Positions 17,421 through 25,953 of a stretch of 64,000 nt of DNA are shown here, in pieces. A program made the translations under genes and the position numbers. The DNA comes from JAIBJN01 sp963847985 (lineage in GTDB: Bacteria; Actinomycetota; Thermoleophilia; Gaiellales; Gaiellaceae), in contig CAWKBS010000001.1 of the NCBI GenBank assembly GCA_963847985.1, positions 87,082 through 151,081 of the forward strand. The letters are read 5' to 3'. Positions within the stretch are counted from its first letter, which is position 1, and every line of letters starts with the position of its first letter. The notes beneath the pieces are model-generated. The model saw nothing but the letters and a program-made list of their open reading frames with translations, did not search any database and was not told where the DNA came from.

Positions 17421-18707
17421 TCAGACGGCCGCGGAGATCAGGCCCGCACCGACGACCGCGTCGTCCTCGTAGAGCACGGCGACCTGCCCCGGAGCGACGC
17501 CGTACGCAGGCTCCTCCAGGGAGAGGCGAAAGCCCCGGCGAGACGCCTCGACGCGGGCCGGCGCCGCAGGGGAGCGGTAGCGAAGCTTCGCCTGGACGCG
17601 CTCGACCGGCACGAACAGCTGTCCGGCGCCGACGGCGACCGACGTCCGGGCGAGCGCCTCGCGCGGACCGACGACGACCGTGTTCGTCGCCGCGCGCGTC
17701 TCGACCGCGTAGAGCGGAACGTCGGCGGAGACACCCAGCCCCTTCCGCTGCCCGGGCGTGAAGCGCCAGAACCCGGCATGGCGGCCCAGCTCGCGGCCGG
17801 AGCCGTCCACGATCGGCCCTTCTCCCGCCACGACGCCGTGACGGGCGAGGAACTCCCGATAGTCGCCGCCGGCGAGGAAGCAGGCCTCCTGGCTCTCGGC
17901 GCGCGCGGCAGCCTCGAGTCCGGCGGCCCGCGCGCGGGCGCGGGTCTCGTCCTTGGTCCACTCGCCGAGCGGGAACCACAGCCGCCCGAGGTGGCGAGGG
18001 TCGAGGCGGGCGAGCATGTAGGACTGGTCCTTGGCCGTGTCGGCCGCGCGCGCCAGGAGCAGGCGACCGCGATGCTCGCGCACGCGCGCGTAGTGCCCGG
18101 TGGCGAGCCGCGCCGCGCCGACGCGCCTGGTGAAGGCGAGGAGCTCGTCGAAGCGGAAGCTGCCGTTGCAGCGCACGCACGGGTTCGGCGTCCGGCCGGC
18201 CGCGTAGCCGGCCACGAACGGCGCGACGACGGCCTTGCGGAAGCGCTCGCGCAGGTCGAGCGTCACGTGCGGGAGGCCGAGGTCGTGGCAGGTCTCGCGC
18301 GCGGCCACGACGGCGGCCGGAGAGCAGCAGGCGCGCTCGCCGTTGGGCCCGGCAGGGTCGGTCCAGAGGCGAAGGGTGACGCCGATCGGCTCGCGGCCCG
18401 CCGCCCGCGCCTCGACCAGCGCCACGGCGCTGTCAACGCCGCCGCTCATCGCCACGACGACACGTGCCGGATCGGGCCGCGCACGAACGGCCGGCGCCAG
18501 CGCGTCGTGCAGCGCATCGAGCGCGAGCGCATTGCCGGGCACCGCGGCGGCCTCGAGCGGAGAGAGCCCGCGGACGGCCTCGCAGAGCTCCGTGGCCCCG
18601 ACACCCTCGCCGCGGGCCGAGACGATTCGTCCGCGGTCGACGGCGATGGCGATCCACGCGAGGTCATCGCCCCGCGCGGCGTTTCCGATCAACTCACTCG
18701 TCGCCAT
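17421..18707 (-). CDS. mnmA: tRNA 2-thiouridine(34) synthase MnmA with an N-terminal IscU-like domain
   Basis: 428 residues from the ATG at 18707. Residues ~80–428 are MnmA: PP-loop VVVAMSGGVDSAVALVEA, catalytic Cys in PNPCVRCNG, KDQSYML, and the second catalytic Cys in SQEACFL. MnmA thiolates U34 of tRNA Lys/Glu/Gln. The first ~75 residues (GNAARGDDLAWIAIAVDRG, then ARGEGVG…ELCEAVRGL) look like the NifU/IscU scaffold fold, but two of the three cluster cysteines are missing and one remains in TELCEAV. An upstream in-frame ATG at 18764 would add 19 residues within the preceding structured region and is less likely. Confidence 0.9.
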   Translation of the reverse strand: MATSELIGNAARGDDLAWIAIAVDRGRIVSARGEGVGATELCEAVRGLSPLEAAAVPGNALALDALHDALAPAVRARPDPARVVVAMSGGVDSAVALVEARAAGREPIGVTLRLWTDPAGPNGERACCSPAAVVAARETCHDLGLPHVTLDLRERFRKAVVAPFVAGYAAGRTPNPCVRCNGSFRFDELLAFTRRVGAARLATGHYARVREHRGRLLLARAADTAKDQSYMLARLDPRHLGRLWFPLGEWTKDETRARARAAGLEAAARAESQEACFLAGGDYREFLARHGVVAGEGPIVDGSGRELGRHAGFWRFTPGQRKGLGVSADVPLYAVETRAATNTVVVGPREALARTSVAVGAGQLFVPVERVQAKLRYRSPAAPARVEASRRGFRLSLEEPAYGVAPGQVAVLYEDDAVVGAGLISAAV

Positions 18708-18715
18708 GAAAGTAG

Positions 18716-18860
18716 TAGTGCCCCACCCCGCCGATGAAGCCTCGTGCGTGAGGAACCTGGCCATGCCAGGTGGGTGCCCTGCCGACCCGGGGGCCGGACG
18801 CGGGCTCCCTCTCAGTAGGTGTTGGTTCTACATGTGCGCACGTTGCCACGCACGGAGTCG
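18716..18860 (-). ncRNA. Candidate structured RNA upstream of mnmA
   Basis: The 198 bp between mnmA and the next gene folds well when read on the minus strand. There is a 7 bp palindromic hairpin ACCTGGC-ATG-GCCAGGT, then CCTC-ACGCAC-GAGG, enclosed by GGGCACCC pairing with GGGTGGGGC: a closed three-way junction. The GCACCCACCTGG…CCAGGT part resembles the 3' half of 6S RNA in proteobacteria. A leader or riboswitch for mnmA is equally possible. I cannot run a covariance search, so this remains a candidate. Confidence 0.3.
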
Positions 18861-18905
18861 AGCACTGCGAGCACTGTAGCGCAGTTCGAGCCCGGTTCTG
18901 ACCAC

Positions 18906-19310
18906 CTATTCGGCGAAGCGCCAGCGCACGGCAGCCTCGCCCACGACGCCGAGTTGCTGAGCCAGCGCCGGCGAGAGCTCGAACGAGACGTCGACGTCGA
19001 CCGGTCCCTGCTCGATCACCGCCGCACGGGCCTGCCGACCCTGGTGCTCGACCACGAGGTTGGCCCCGCAGGGAAGGACGGGATGCGCGATCCCCACCGT
19101 TGCGGAGGTCACCATGGCGCCGCAGACGGTCGGATCCGCGGAAGGCTGGAAGACGCCGACCTGGGCTGTCTCCCAGCCGGCGGCGGCCGTTGCCGGCGGC
19201 GGGGCGGCATCCGAGTCGTCCCCGAGCCTGCTGAGCGCGATCGCCCCCAGCGCCCCGATCAGGGCGACGGCGGCAAGCGCGGCCTGTCGACGCGCGAGCC
19301 TCGCGTTCAT
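18906..19310 (-). CDS. Secreted or membrane-anchored double-psi beta-barrel (RlpA-like) protein
   Basis: 134 residues. A signal-anchor (AALAAVALIGALGAIALS) is followed by a low-complexity linker and a DPBB domain of about 85 residues with PCGANLVVEHQGRQARAAVI and the ending FELSPALAQQLGV, as in RlpA and expansin-like barrels. The catalytic Asp-His pair of active RlpA lytic enzymes is not obvious. It starts at the stop of the upstream proline-rich gene (shared ATGA-type junction at 19310), so the two are coupled. A cell-wall role is inferred. Confidence 0.72.
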   Translation of the reverse strand: MNARLARRQAALAAVALIGALGAIALSRLGDDSDAAPPPATAAAGWETAQVGVFQPSADPTVCGAMVTSATVGIAHPVLPCGANLVVEHQGRQARAAVIEQGPVDVDVSFELSPALAQQLGVVGEAAVRWRFAE

Positions 19311-20110
19311 CAGCCCGCGTGCTCGAGCAGCTCGCCGAACGACTCCCGGACGAGGTCGTCGAACTCCACGGGGAGAGACCCGTCGGGCGTTGCGAACTGC
19401 CGTAGGTGGACGAAGAGGTACGACCACTCCTCGTAGCGGAGCGGATCGCGCTGGGCCTCGTCGCGTGCCCGGCGCTCGAGGTCCCAGAGATTCCAGCGCC
19501 GCGGCTGGAGGGTCACCCGCGTCCGCATGTCGATGACGTCGCGCGACGCGGCTGCCGGCCGGACCGGCGCGGCGGCGGGGGGTCGGGGCGGCGGGGGCGG
19601 CGCCGGTGGGACCGGCCGAAGCGCGGGCCGCGGCGGCTCGGGTGCCGGCGGCGACGGGACCGGTTCGGGCTCGGGCTCGGGCTCAGGGGGCGGCGGAACC
19701 GCCGCGACGAGCGGTACCGGAGCGACCGGCGCAGGCGCCTCGAGGGGCTCGGGCTCGACGGGCGCCGGCCCAGGCTGAGGGACGGGCTCCGGCACGGGCT
19801 CGACGGCTTCGGGAGCAGTCGGTTCCGGAACGGGCAGGGGAGCGCCCTCCTGCGCCCGCACGGGCGGCACGAGCGGAGGCGGCACGAGGGCGAAGGCTTC
19901 CTCCTCGGCGACGGTCACCGTCTCGGCACCCAGCCGCTGCAGGTCCTGACGCCACGACAGCCACTCGATCGTCCAGGCCACCAGGAGGGCGGCGGCCATG
20001 ACGAGGACGACGTAGAGGGGCCGCAGCTCCGCCAGCCAGAGGGCGAGCGCGACCGTCAGGAGGAAGCCCGCGAGCGCGAGAAGGCGGAAGATCGAGCGCC
20101 TGTCAGGCAC
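19310..20110 (-). CDS. Membrane protein with long Pro/Glu-rich linker, unknown function
   Basis: 266 residues. Two adjacent membrane helices at about 8–27 and 31–50 are followed by a 120-residue linker rich in P, E, V and A (EPEPEPEPVPSPP), then a conserved-looking C-terminal segment (MRTRVTLQPRRWNLWDLERR, then YEEWSYLFVHLRQFATPDG). The linker could span the cell wall or act as a cytoplasmic spacer. I do not recognise the C-terminal domain. It is coupled to the DPBB gene downstream and is 21 bp from the coiled-coil gene upstream. Confidence 0.65.
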   Translation of the reverse strand: MPDRRSIFRLLALAGFLLTVALALWLAELRPLYVVLVMAAALLVAWTIEWLSWRQDLQRLGAETVTVAEEEAFALVPPPLVPPVRAQEGAPLPVPEPTAPEAVEPVPEPVPQPGPAPVEPEPLEAPAPVAPVPLVAAVPPPPEPEPEPEPVPSPPAPEPPRPALRPVPPAPPPPPRPPAAAPVRPAAASRDVIDMRTRVTLQPRRWNLWDLERRARDEAQRDPLRYEEWSYLFVHLRQFATPDGSLPVEFDDLVRESFGELLEHAG

Positions 20111-20131
20111 GCTCCGGCGCCGGCGCCCCGT

Positions 20132-21064
20132 CTACGACGGCGCCGGGCTGTCGTCCTCGCTCGGCCCCTCGCCTTCGGTGGAATCCTCTTCGTCGGCCTC
20201 GAGGACGGCCTCCGGCTCGGTTACCGGCTCGTCGTGCGGCTCGGACGGCAGGGCCTCGGGCTCGATCTCAGGTTCGTCGAGCTCGGCCTCAACGGTTTCG
20301 GGATCGGCAGCGACGGGCGGGCCCGTCGACGCGGAGTCGAGGGGGCCGATCGTGGCCTCCGCCGCCTTGACGATCGCGTCCACTGCCTCGTGGATCGCGG
20401 CGTCGCCGTGCCCCGCGGCCGAGAGAAGCTGCTCGGCGCCCATGCGGGCCCGCTGGACGATCAGCTCGGCCTGCGCACGCGCCCAGTCGAGCGTCTGCTC
20501 GACCTCTGCCCGCGCGGAGTTCGTCAGCTCGGTGGCCTGGTGGCGGGACTGCTCGGTCAGCCGGTTGCCGCGCCCCTCGGCCTCGCGCAGCTCGGCGGTC
20601 GCGTCGCGGTTCGCCTTGGTCAGAATCTCACGAGACTCCTTGCGCGCCGCGCTCAGGATCTCCGTGCGCTGCCGTTCCGTCTCCTGGCGAATGCGCGCGA
20701 TCTCCGCCTCCTGCTGCTGAAGCTCCATCTGCTTCTCGCGGATCTCCACCTCGGCGCGGCCGACCTGCTTCGCGGCGGCCTCTTGGGCGTCGCGCTCGAT
20801 CGTGTCGGCGAATTCGGCCGCTCCGCGCACGATGTGAAGCGCGTCCATGCGGACGGCGTGGCCGGAGGGCTCGGTGATCGCGCTCTTGGGCGCCGCCTGG
20901 AGCACCCGGAGGTTGGCCTGGAGAGAGGTGACGTGGCGGCGGAAGGCGTCGAAGGCCTCCTGCACCTTCGCCCGCTCGTACCCGTCCGTCGAGCTCGGCA
21001 GGTCTTCGATCCTCGGTAGGGGCGTCAGGCCCGGCCGGGCCCTCCCCGGTTCTCGCGTGGACAT
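20132..21064 (-). CDS. DivIVA-like coiled-coil protein
   Basis: 310 residues. After a Pro-rich start, residues ~85–210 form a long, highly charged coiled coil (EIREKQMELQQQEAEIARIR and following) with Arg/Glu/Gln bias, and the last 70 residues are acidic (EPEIEPEALPSEPHDEP). No membrane segment. It resembles DivIVA/ATPase-subunit-like helical scaffolds but has no certain DivIVA N-terminal motif. The ATG at 21064 follows a GGGGAGG Shine-Dalgarno, one of few in the core part of the window. A polar or cytoskeletal role is a guess. Confidence 0.6.
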   Translation of the reverse strand: MSTREPGRARPGLTPLPRIEDLPSSTDGYERAKVQEAFDAFRRHVTSLQANLRVLQAAPKSAITEPSGHAVRMDALHIVRGAAEFADTIERDAQEAAAKQVGRAEVEIREKQMELQQQEAEIARIRQETERQRTEILSAARKESREILTKANRDATAELREAEGRGNRLTEQSRHQATELTNSARAEVEQTLDWARAQAELIVQRARMGAEQLLSAAGHGDAAIHEAVDAIVKAAEATIGPLDSASTGPPVAADPETVEAELDEPEIEPEALPSEPHDEPVTEPEAVLEADEEDSTEGEGPSEDDSPAPS

Positions 21065-21158
21065 GTTCGCTACGCCTCCCCTCCGCATTCTGAACGCGGA
21101 TTCACCACAAGTATGCCCTTCCTCACCGGCCGGATGGCAAGAATCTCTTTAGGGGCTC

Positions 21159-22910
21159 TCAGTCGGGCTTCGCACGGAGCTGAATTCCAAGCTCCCGAAG
21201 CAGTTCCTCCTCCACCTCGGAAGGCGCTCCGCTCATGGGATCGACGCCTGCCTGGTTCTTGGGGAACGCGATCATGTCGCGGAGGTTCGGCTCGCGGCCG
21301 AGGGCCATCAGCATGCGCTCGATCCCGAAGGCGATCCCCCCGTGCGGCGGCGCGCCCATCGCCAACGCGTCGAGGAGAAAGCCGAACTTCCGGCTCTGCT
21401 CGTCCTCGGAGAGCTGGAGCGTGGAGAAGACCTGAGCCTGCAGCTCCTTCTCATGGATCCGGAACGAGCCGCCGCCGATCTCGATGCCGTTGACGACGAG
21501 GTCGTACGCCAGCGCTGTAGCCGCGCCCGGATCGGAGACGACGAGCTCCTCGGACCCCGGCGCGGGCCGGGTGAACGGATGGTGGACTGCCTTCCATCGC
21601 CCCGCCTCTTCGTCCCGCTCGAACATGGGAAAGTCCGTGATCCAGACGAAGCGCCAGGCCTCCTCGTCGACGAGGTCGAGCTCGCGAGCCAGGTGCAGGC
21701 GGAGCGCGCCGAGCACCCGCGCGGCGACGGCCGGCTCGTCGGCGGCGAACAGCACGGTCGAGCCGGCATCGGCCCGGAAGAGCCCCAGCTCCTCCTCGGA
21801 GAGGAACTTGGCGATCGGCGAGCGCACCTCCCCCTCCTCGGCGAAGACGAGGTACGCGAGGCCCTTGGCGCCCCACTCCTTCGCAACCGCCTCCAGCCGC
21901 TCCAGCTCCGCGCGCGAAAACGCCTGCGGGACACGCAGGAACCGCACCGCCGTCGCGTTGGAGAAGACGCCGAACTCGGACCCGCGAGTCGCGTCCGTCG
22001 CATCCTCGATCTCGAGGCCGAAGCGAAGGTCCGGCTTGTCGCTCCCGTAGCGGGCCTGGGCCTCCGCATGGGTCATGCGGGCGAACGGGGTCTCGAGCTC
22101 GACCCCGATGCCCTCGCGCCAGACCGACGCACACATCCGCTCCATCAGCGCGAACAGGTACTCCTGCTCGGGAAAGGCCATCTCGACGTCGAGCTGGGTG
22201 ATCTCCTGGACGCGATCCGCGCGCAGGTCTTCGTCCCGGAAGCAGATCGCGATCTGGTAGTAGCGGTCGAAGCCGCTGATCACGAGGAGCTGCTTGAGGA
22301 TCTGCGGCGACTGCGGCAGCGCGAAGAAGCGCCCCTGTTGGAGGCGGCTGGGCACCACGAAGTCGCGCGCGCCCTCGGGTGTTGGCTTGAAGAGGATCGG
22401 CGTCTGGATGTCGAGGAAGCCGTCCGCCTCCATCTCGCGCCGGATCGTGGAGACCAGCCCTGCCCGTAGCCGTAGGTTGCGCTGCATCCGCGGACGCCGG
22501 AGGTCCAGCCAGCGATAACGGAGCCGCAACGTCTCGTCGACCCCCTCCTCGTCGAGCTGGAACGGCAGCGGCGTCGAGCGCGACAGGATCTCGAGCCGGT
22601 CGACCTGCAGCTCGACGGTCCCGGTCGGCAGGTCGGGGTTGATGTTCTCGGGCGCGCGCTCGACCACCTCGCCCTCGGCGCGGAGGACGAACTCGTTGCG
22701 GATCTGGTGCGCGGAGTCGGCCGCTTCGAGAGCCCGCTCCGGATTGACCACGAGCTGGCAGATCCCGCCCGCATCGCGGAGATCGACGAAGATCAGCCCG
22801 CCGTGGTCGCGGCGCGAGTCCACCCAGCCGGCCAACGTAAGCCGCCGGCCGACATCCTCGGGGCCGACCTCCCCGCACATCCTGTCACGCCATTGCTTCG
22901 AAGCCGTCAC
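21159..22910 (-). CDS. aspS: Aspartyl-tRNA synthetase
   Basis: 583 residues: an N-terminal OB anticodon-binding domain (CGEVGPEDVGRRLTLAGWVDSRRDHGG split over the first 35 residues), the class II core with FLDIQTPIL, SPQILKQLLVISGFDRYYQIA and FRDEDLRADR, the bacterial GAD insertion in the middle, and motif 3 GGIAFGIERMLMALG. It charges tRNA-Asp, or Asp and Asn if non-discriminating; GatCAB is not in the window. The GTG start overlaps the hisS stop by four bases. Confidence 0.96.
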   Translation of the reverse strand: MTASKQWRDRMCGEVGPEDVGRRLTLAGWVDSRRDHGGLIFVDLRDAGGICQLVVNPERALEAADSAHQIRNEFVLRAEGEVVERAPENINPDLPTGTVELQVDRLEILSRSTPLPFQLDEEGVDETLRLRYRWLDLRRPRMQRNLRLRAGLVSTIRREMEADGFLDIQTPILFKPTPEGARDFVVPSRLQQGRFFALPQSPQILKQLLVISGFDRYYQIAICFRDEDLRADRVQEITQLDVEMAFPEQEYLFALMERMCASVWREGIGVELETPFARMTHAEAQARYGSDKPDLRFGLEIEDATDATRGSEFGVFSNATAVRFLRVPQAFSRAELERLEAVAKEWGAKGLAYLVFAEEGEVRSPIAKFLSEEELGLFRADAGSTVLFAADEPAVAARVLGALRLHLARELDLVDEEAWRFVWITDFPMFERDEEAGRWKAVHHPFTRPAPGSEELVVSDPGAATALAYDLVVNGIEIGGGSFRIHEKELQAQVFSTLQLSEDEQSRKFGFLLDALAMGAPPHGGIAFGIERMLMALGREPNLRDMIAFPKNQAGVDPMSGAPSEVEEELLRELGIQLRAKPD

Positions 22911-24211
22911 GCTTCCGGCACATCCTGCGCGCCACGCGTGCGCTTTTCAGCGTTAGGCTCAGAAGCGGGTGGTGGGCCGGGGTGCCCCAAGACGGTCGCG
23001 GCGATTTCGGAGATCGGGAAGGGCTCGCCGACGTCCGCACCCTCGGCTCGAAGCGCTGCCGTCTCGCCGGTCACGCGCACCACGAGACGAGCGCCCGTGC
23101 GGCCCGCCTGTGTCATCTGGCCCTTGAACGAGCGCCCGGCGTAGTCGGTGTCTGCGCGCAGCCCCGAGCGCCGAAGCTCCGCGACCTGCGCGAGCACGGC
23201 CGGCCGGTCCGCGGGGCCGTCGCAAACGACGAACACGTCCAGGGCGGCCCGCTCCGACTCTCTCGCGATCGACATGACCATGCGCTCGACCCCGGCGGCC
23301 CACCCGACGCCCGGCGTGGGCGCACCGCCGATCTCCTCGATCAGGTAGTCGTAGCGGCCCCCCGCGCAGATGCTCGCCTGCGCCGCGTCGAGGCCCTCGT
23401 TCACGAACTCGAACACGGTTCGCGTGTAGTAGTCGAGGCCACGCACGAGCGTCGGGACGAGCTCGTAGTCGACGCCGTAGGCGGCGAGGACTGCGCGGAC
23501 CTCGGCGAAGTGCTCGCGGCACGACGCGCAGAGGGAATCCCCGATCGTCGGCGCGGTCGCTAGCACCCGGCGGACAGCCTCGTTCTTCGTGTCGAAGACG
23601 CGCAGCGGGCTCACCTCCGACCGGCGGATCGTCTCCTCGTCGAGCTCGTCCCGGCGCGCGGCGAGGAATGCCTGCAACTGCTCGACGTACGCCGGACGGC
23701 ACGCGCGGTCGCCGATCGAGTTCAGCTCGAGGCGTGTGTGCCCGATGCCGGCGCGCCGCTCGATCTCCGTGAAGAGCTGGATGAGCTCGGCGTCCACCGC
23801 AGGATCGTCGGAGCCCATCGCCTCGAACCCGATCTGCCAGAACTCGCGGTACCTGCCCTTCTGCGGCGCCGCGTAGCGGTACATGGGCCCGACGTAGTAG
23901 GTCTTGACCGGCTGCGGCTGGCGCTGGAGGCCGTGCTCGAGGTAGGCGCGCGCCACCGGAGCCGTGCCCTCGGGCCGCAACGTCAGCTGCCGCCCGCCGC
24001 GGTCCTCGAACGTGTACATCTCCTTCTGCACGACGTCGGAGCCCTGGCCCGCCGTCCGGGTGAAGAGCTCGGTGTCCTCGAACGTGGGTGTGACGACGAG
24101 CCCGTACCCGTAGGCCTCGGCGGTCGAGCGGGCGGCGTCGAGAACAGTGAGCCGGGCCGGCTGATCCGCCGGCAGGACGTCGAGGGTGCCGCGCGGCGCC
24201 TGGAGCTTCAC
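22907..24211 (-). CDS. hisS: Histidyl-tRNA synthetase with a repeat-derived C-terminal tail
   Basis: 434 residues. Class II motifs are LTLRPEGTAPVARAYLEHG, YVGPMYRYAAPQKGRYREFW and the histidine motifs VRGLDYYTRTVFEF and GGRYDYL. The anticodon domain is present (FVVCDGPADRPAVLAQVAELR). The last ~25 residues, from GHPGPPPASEP on, are encoded by a copy of the interspersed repeat and are probably not part of the ancestral protein. The GTG start overlaps the MBL gene stop by four bases, and the stop overlaps aspS. hisS-aspS coupling is common. Confidence 0.96.
   Translation of the reverse strand: MKLQAPRGTLDVLPADQPARLTVLDAARSTAEAYGYGLVVTPTFEDTELFTRTAGQGSDVVQKEMYTFEDRGGRQLTLRPEGTAPVARAYLEHGLQRQPQPVKTYYVGPMYRYAAPQKGRYREFWQIGFEAMGSDDPAVDAELIQLFTEIERRAGIGHTRLELNSIGDRACRPAYVEQLQAFLAARRDELDEETIRRSEVSPLRVFDTKNEAVRRVLATAPTIGDSLCASCREHFAEVRAVLAAYGVDYELVPTLVRGLDYYTRTVFEFVNEGLDAAQASICAGGRYDYLIEEIGGAPTPGVGWAAGVERMVMSIARESERAALDVFVVCDGPADRPAVLAQVAELRRSGLRADTDYAGRSFKGQMTQAGRTGARLVVRVTGETAALRAEGADVGEPFPISEIAATVLGHPGPPPASEPNAEKRTRGAQDVPEA
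22927..22988. repeat. Interspersed stem-loop repeat, copy 2, inside the 3' end of hisS
   Basis: Same order as copy 1: GCGCGCCACG, a CGC-TTTTCA-GCG hairpin, GTTAGGCT, AAGCGGGTGGTGGG, GGGGTGCCCC. Here it is read through by hisS and supplies its last residues. Confidence 0.7.
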
Positions 24212-24855
24212 GGCGCGGCGGCCCGGAGCTCGCCGAGGAACGGGTTCGTGGCCAGCTCCCGCTCGAGCGTCGTCGCCGGGCCGTGGCCCGGGTACACGAT
24301 CGTCTCGGGGGGAAGGGTCTCCATCAGCATCCGGATCGAGGCCACGAGGGCCTCCCAGCTTGCTCCCGGCCGGTCGTAGCGGCCTACCGATCCCGCGAAG
24401 AGGACGTCGCCGGAAAAGAGACAGCCGTCGGCCGCATATGCCAGATGGCCGGCGGTGTGCCCAGGCACCCGAAGGGTCTGCAGCTCGATGCCCGCGAGCG
24501 TCAACTGCTCGTCTCCCTCGAGCGCGACCTCCGGCACGTGCGGCCGAATCTCCACGTCGACACCCGGCGGAAGGGAGTCGCCGGGCTGCTCGAGCATCGT
24601 GCGTTCCGCAGCCGGCATGTGCACCGGGGCCCCGGTCGCCTCGACCAGCTCGGCGACGCCGGCGACGTGGTCGAGGTCGCCGTGCGTCACGAGGATCGCG
24701 GCGCAGCGTGAGGTCCCGAGCGCCTCCAGAATCCGCCCGAACTCCCCGGGCCAGCCCGGGTCGACCACGATCGCCTCGCCGGCGGCGGGGCGACGAACGA
24801 CGTAGCAGTTCGACTGGTACACGCCCAGGGGAAGCTGGTCGACCTCGAGAGCCAT
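24208..24855 (-). CDS. MBL-fold metallo-hydrolase (glyoxalase II-like)
   Basis: 215 residues with the metallo-beta-lactamase zinc motif THGDLDHVAGVAEL, a later His in GHTAGHLAYA, Asp in LFSGDVLFAGS and a final GHGPATTLERELATNPFL. This set fits hydroxyacylglutathione hydrolase-like or related thioesterases. The substrate is unknown; actinobacteria lack glutathione in general, so a mycothiol or other thioester is more likely. The ATG lies nine bases after TAGACT. It is the first gene of the MBL-hisS-aspS run. Confidence 0.88.
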   Translation of the reverse strand: MALEVDQLPLGVYQSNCYVVRRPAAGEAIVVDPGWPGEFGRILEALGTSRCAAILVTHGDLDHVAGVAELVEATGAPVHMPAAERTMLEQPGDSLPPGVDVEIRPHVPEVALEGDEQLTLAGIELQTLRVPGHTAGHLAYAADGCLFSGDVLFAGSVGRYDRPGASWEALVASIRMLMETLPPETIVYPGHGPATTLERELATNPFLGELRAAAP

Positions 24856-24864
24856 CGGTCGGTG

Positions 24865-24870
24865 AGTCTA
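24865..24870 (-). promoter_or_regulatory. -10 hexamer TAGACT for the MBL-hisS-aspS run
   Basis: TAGACT nine bases before the MBL-hydrolase ATG on the minus strand. Confidence 0.45.
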
Positions 24871-24919
24871 CGCCGTCCCGCGCCCGGCCACGCGCACCCC
24901 GCCGCACCCCCCGGTCCCC

Positions 24920-24925
24920 TAGACT
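24920..24925 (+). promoter_or_regulatory. -10 hexamer TAGACT for the cupin gene
   Basis: TAGACT nine bases (tcggccggg) before the cupin ATG. It mirrors the minus-strand promoter 50 bp away, giving a divergent pair. Confidence 0.45.
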
Positions 24926-24934
24926 TCGGCCGGG

Positions 24935-25285
24935 ATGCAGACCTGGAGGCTCGCGGAGATCGAGACGCCGGGCGGGAGTCGCTCCCCGGTCGTGCTCCGA
25001 AGTGAGGACGAGGCGCGGGCCGTGCTCGTCGGCCTCGATCCCGGACAGGAGCTCGGGGACCACCAGGTCAAAGAGCACGCCTGGATCGTGGTCGTGGCCG
25101 GATCGGCGACGTTCCGCGCCGGCGACGAGCAGATCGAGGCTTCCGCGGGCACGCTCGTCCGCTTCGAGCCCGACGAGCGCCACTCGGTCGGAACCGACTC
25201 GGGCGCTCGCCTGCTCATCCTGCTCGCCCCCTGGCCCGGCCCGGGCCACTACCGGGGCCAGGAGAAGGCTCAGGCGACCGGCTAG
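24935..25285 (+). CDS. Cupin domain protein
   Basis: 116 residues, a single conserved beta-barrel. The pattern ELGDHQVKEHAWIVVVAG and FEPDERHSVGTDSGARLL matches cupin motifs 1 and 2, with His and Glu residues able to bind a metal. No DNA-binding part is present. It is divergent from the MBL-hydrolase gene and convergent with the membrane-protein gene, overlapping its end by four bases. Function is unknown; small lone cupins are often dioxygenase-like or small-molecule sensors. Confidence 0.75.
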   Translation: MQTWRLAEIETPGGSRSPVVLRSEDEARAVLVGLDPGQELGDHQVKEHAWIVVVAGSATFRAGDEQIEASAGTLVRFEPDERHSVGTDSGARLLILLAPWPGPGHYRGQEKAQATG

Positions 25286-25698
25286 GGACCTGCCCGGCGC
25301 GCCGGGCCGTGGGTCTTCTCGTAGCGACGCCAGAGCATGCGGTAGACGAAGACGTCCACGACGTAGCTCAACGGCATGAAGAACGCGAGCAGGAGCAGGA
25401 CGTTCAGGATCAGGCCGGCGACGGTCAGGTCCGGAGCCGTGATGTAGATGAAGATGGCGATCAGGGGCGCGAAGATCGCGGTACGGCGCAGCACCTTCCT
25501 GAAGGACGGCTTCGCGACGGGCTTGCCGTGGCGGTCGACCGGCCCCGCAGGCACCTTGCCGGGCTTGCCGTTCTTGACGACGACATCGGTCTCGCGCGGG
25601 CTTTCGAGGACCTCTTCGCCCTCCTCGGTCTCGAGGACGTACTCGTACTCGTGACGCTGGAGCTTCTCTCGCTTCTTGCGCTGTTTCCGACTCGCCAT
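25282..25698 (-). CDS. Small two-helix membrane protein at the end of the hut operon (larger partner)
   Basis: 138 residues. A very basic start (MASRKQRKKREKLQRHEYEY) leads to an acidic stretch, then VDRHGKPVAKPSFRKVLRRTA and two membrane helices (IFAPLIAIFIYITAP and LILNVLLLLAFFMPLSYVVDVFVYRM), ending RRYEKTHG. No domain recognised. The ATG overlaps the stop of the 83-residue membrane gene upstream, and that gene begins four bases after hutI, so both are likely expressed with the histidine genes. A membrane complex is plausible; transport is not shown. Confidence 0.65.
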   Translation of the reverse strand: MASRKQRKKREKLQRHEYEYVLETEEGEEVLESPRETDVVVKNGKPGKVPAGPVDRHGKPVAKPSFRKVLRRTAIFAPLIAIFIYITAPDLTVAGLILNVLLLLAFFMPLSYVVDVFVYRMLWRRYEKTHGPARRAGP

Positions 25699-25949
25699 CA
25701 GGCCACCTCGATCAGCACGCCAATGAGCACGACCACCCCGATGAGGGCCGCCGCCGCGACGAACGCCCCCGGGTTCCAGACCAGGTCGTTGTCCTGGCGG
25801 TACCGGGACTTCCGCGGCACGCCGTGACCGTGGCTGTCGGACGATTCCGTGGCCGGGTCCGACCGCGGCCGACCGGCTGTGAGGCTCAGGGCGATCGCAA
25901 CGCCCGCCAAGCCGGCGGCGATGAAGGCGAGCGGCACCCACCAGCTCAT
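25698..25949 (-). CDS. Small two-helix membrane protein downstream of hutI
   Basis: 83 residues: helix one (VPLAFIAAGLAGVAIALSL), a hydrophilic loop with SDSHGHGVPRKSRYRQDND, and helix two (FVAAAALIGVVVLIGVLIEV). The His-rich loop is the only distinctive feature. It lies 4 bp after hutI and overlaps the next membrane gene as ATGA, so translation is coupled. I do not recognise the family. Confidence 0.6.
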   Translation of the reverse strand: MSWWVPLAFIAAGLAGVAIALSLTAGRPRSDPATESSDSHGHGVPRKSRYRQDNDLVWNPGAFVAAAALIGVVVLIGVLIEVA

Positions 25950-25953
25950 CGAC

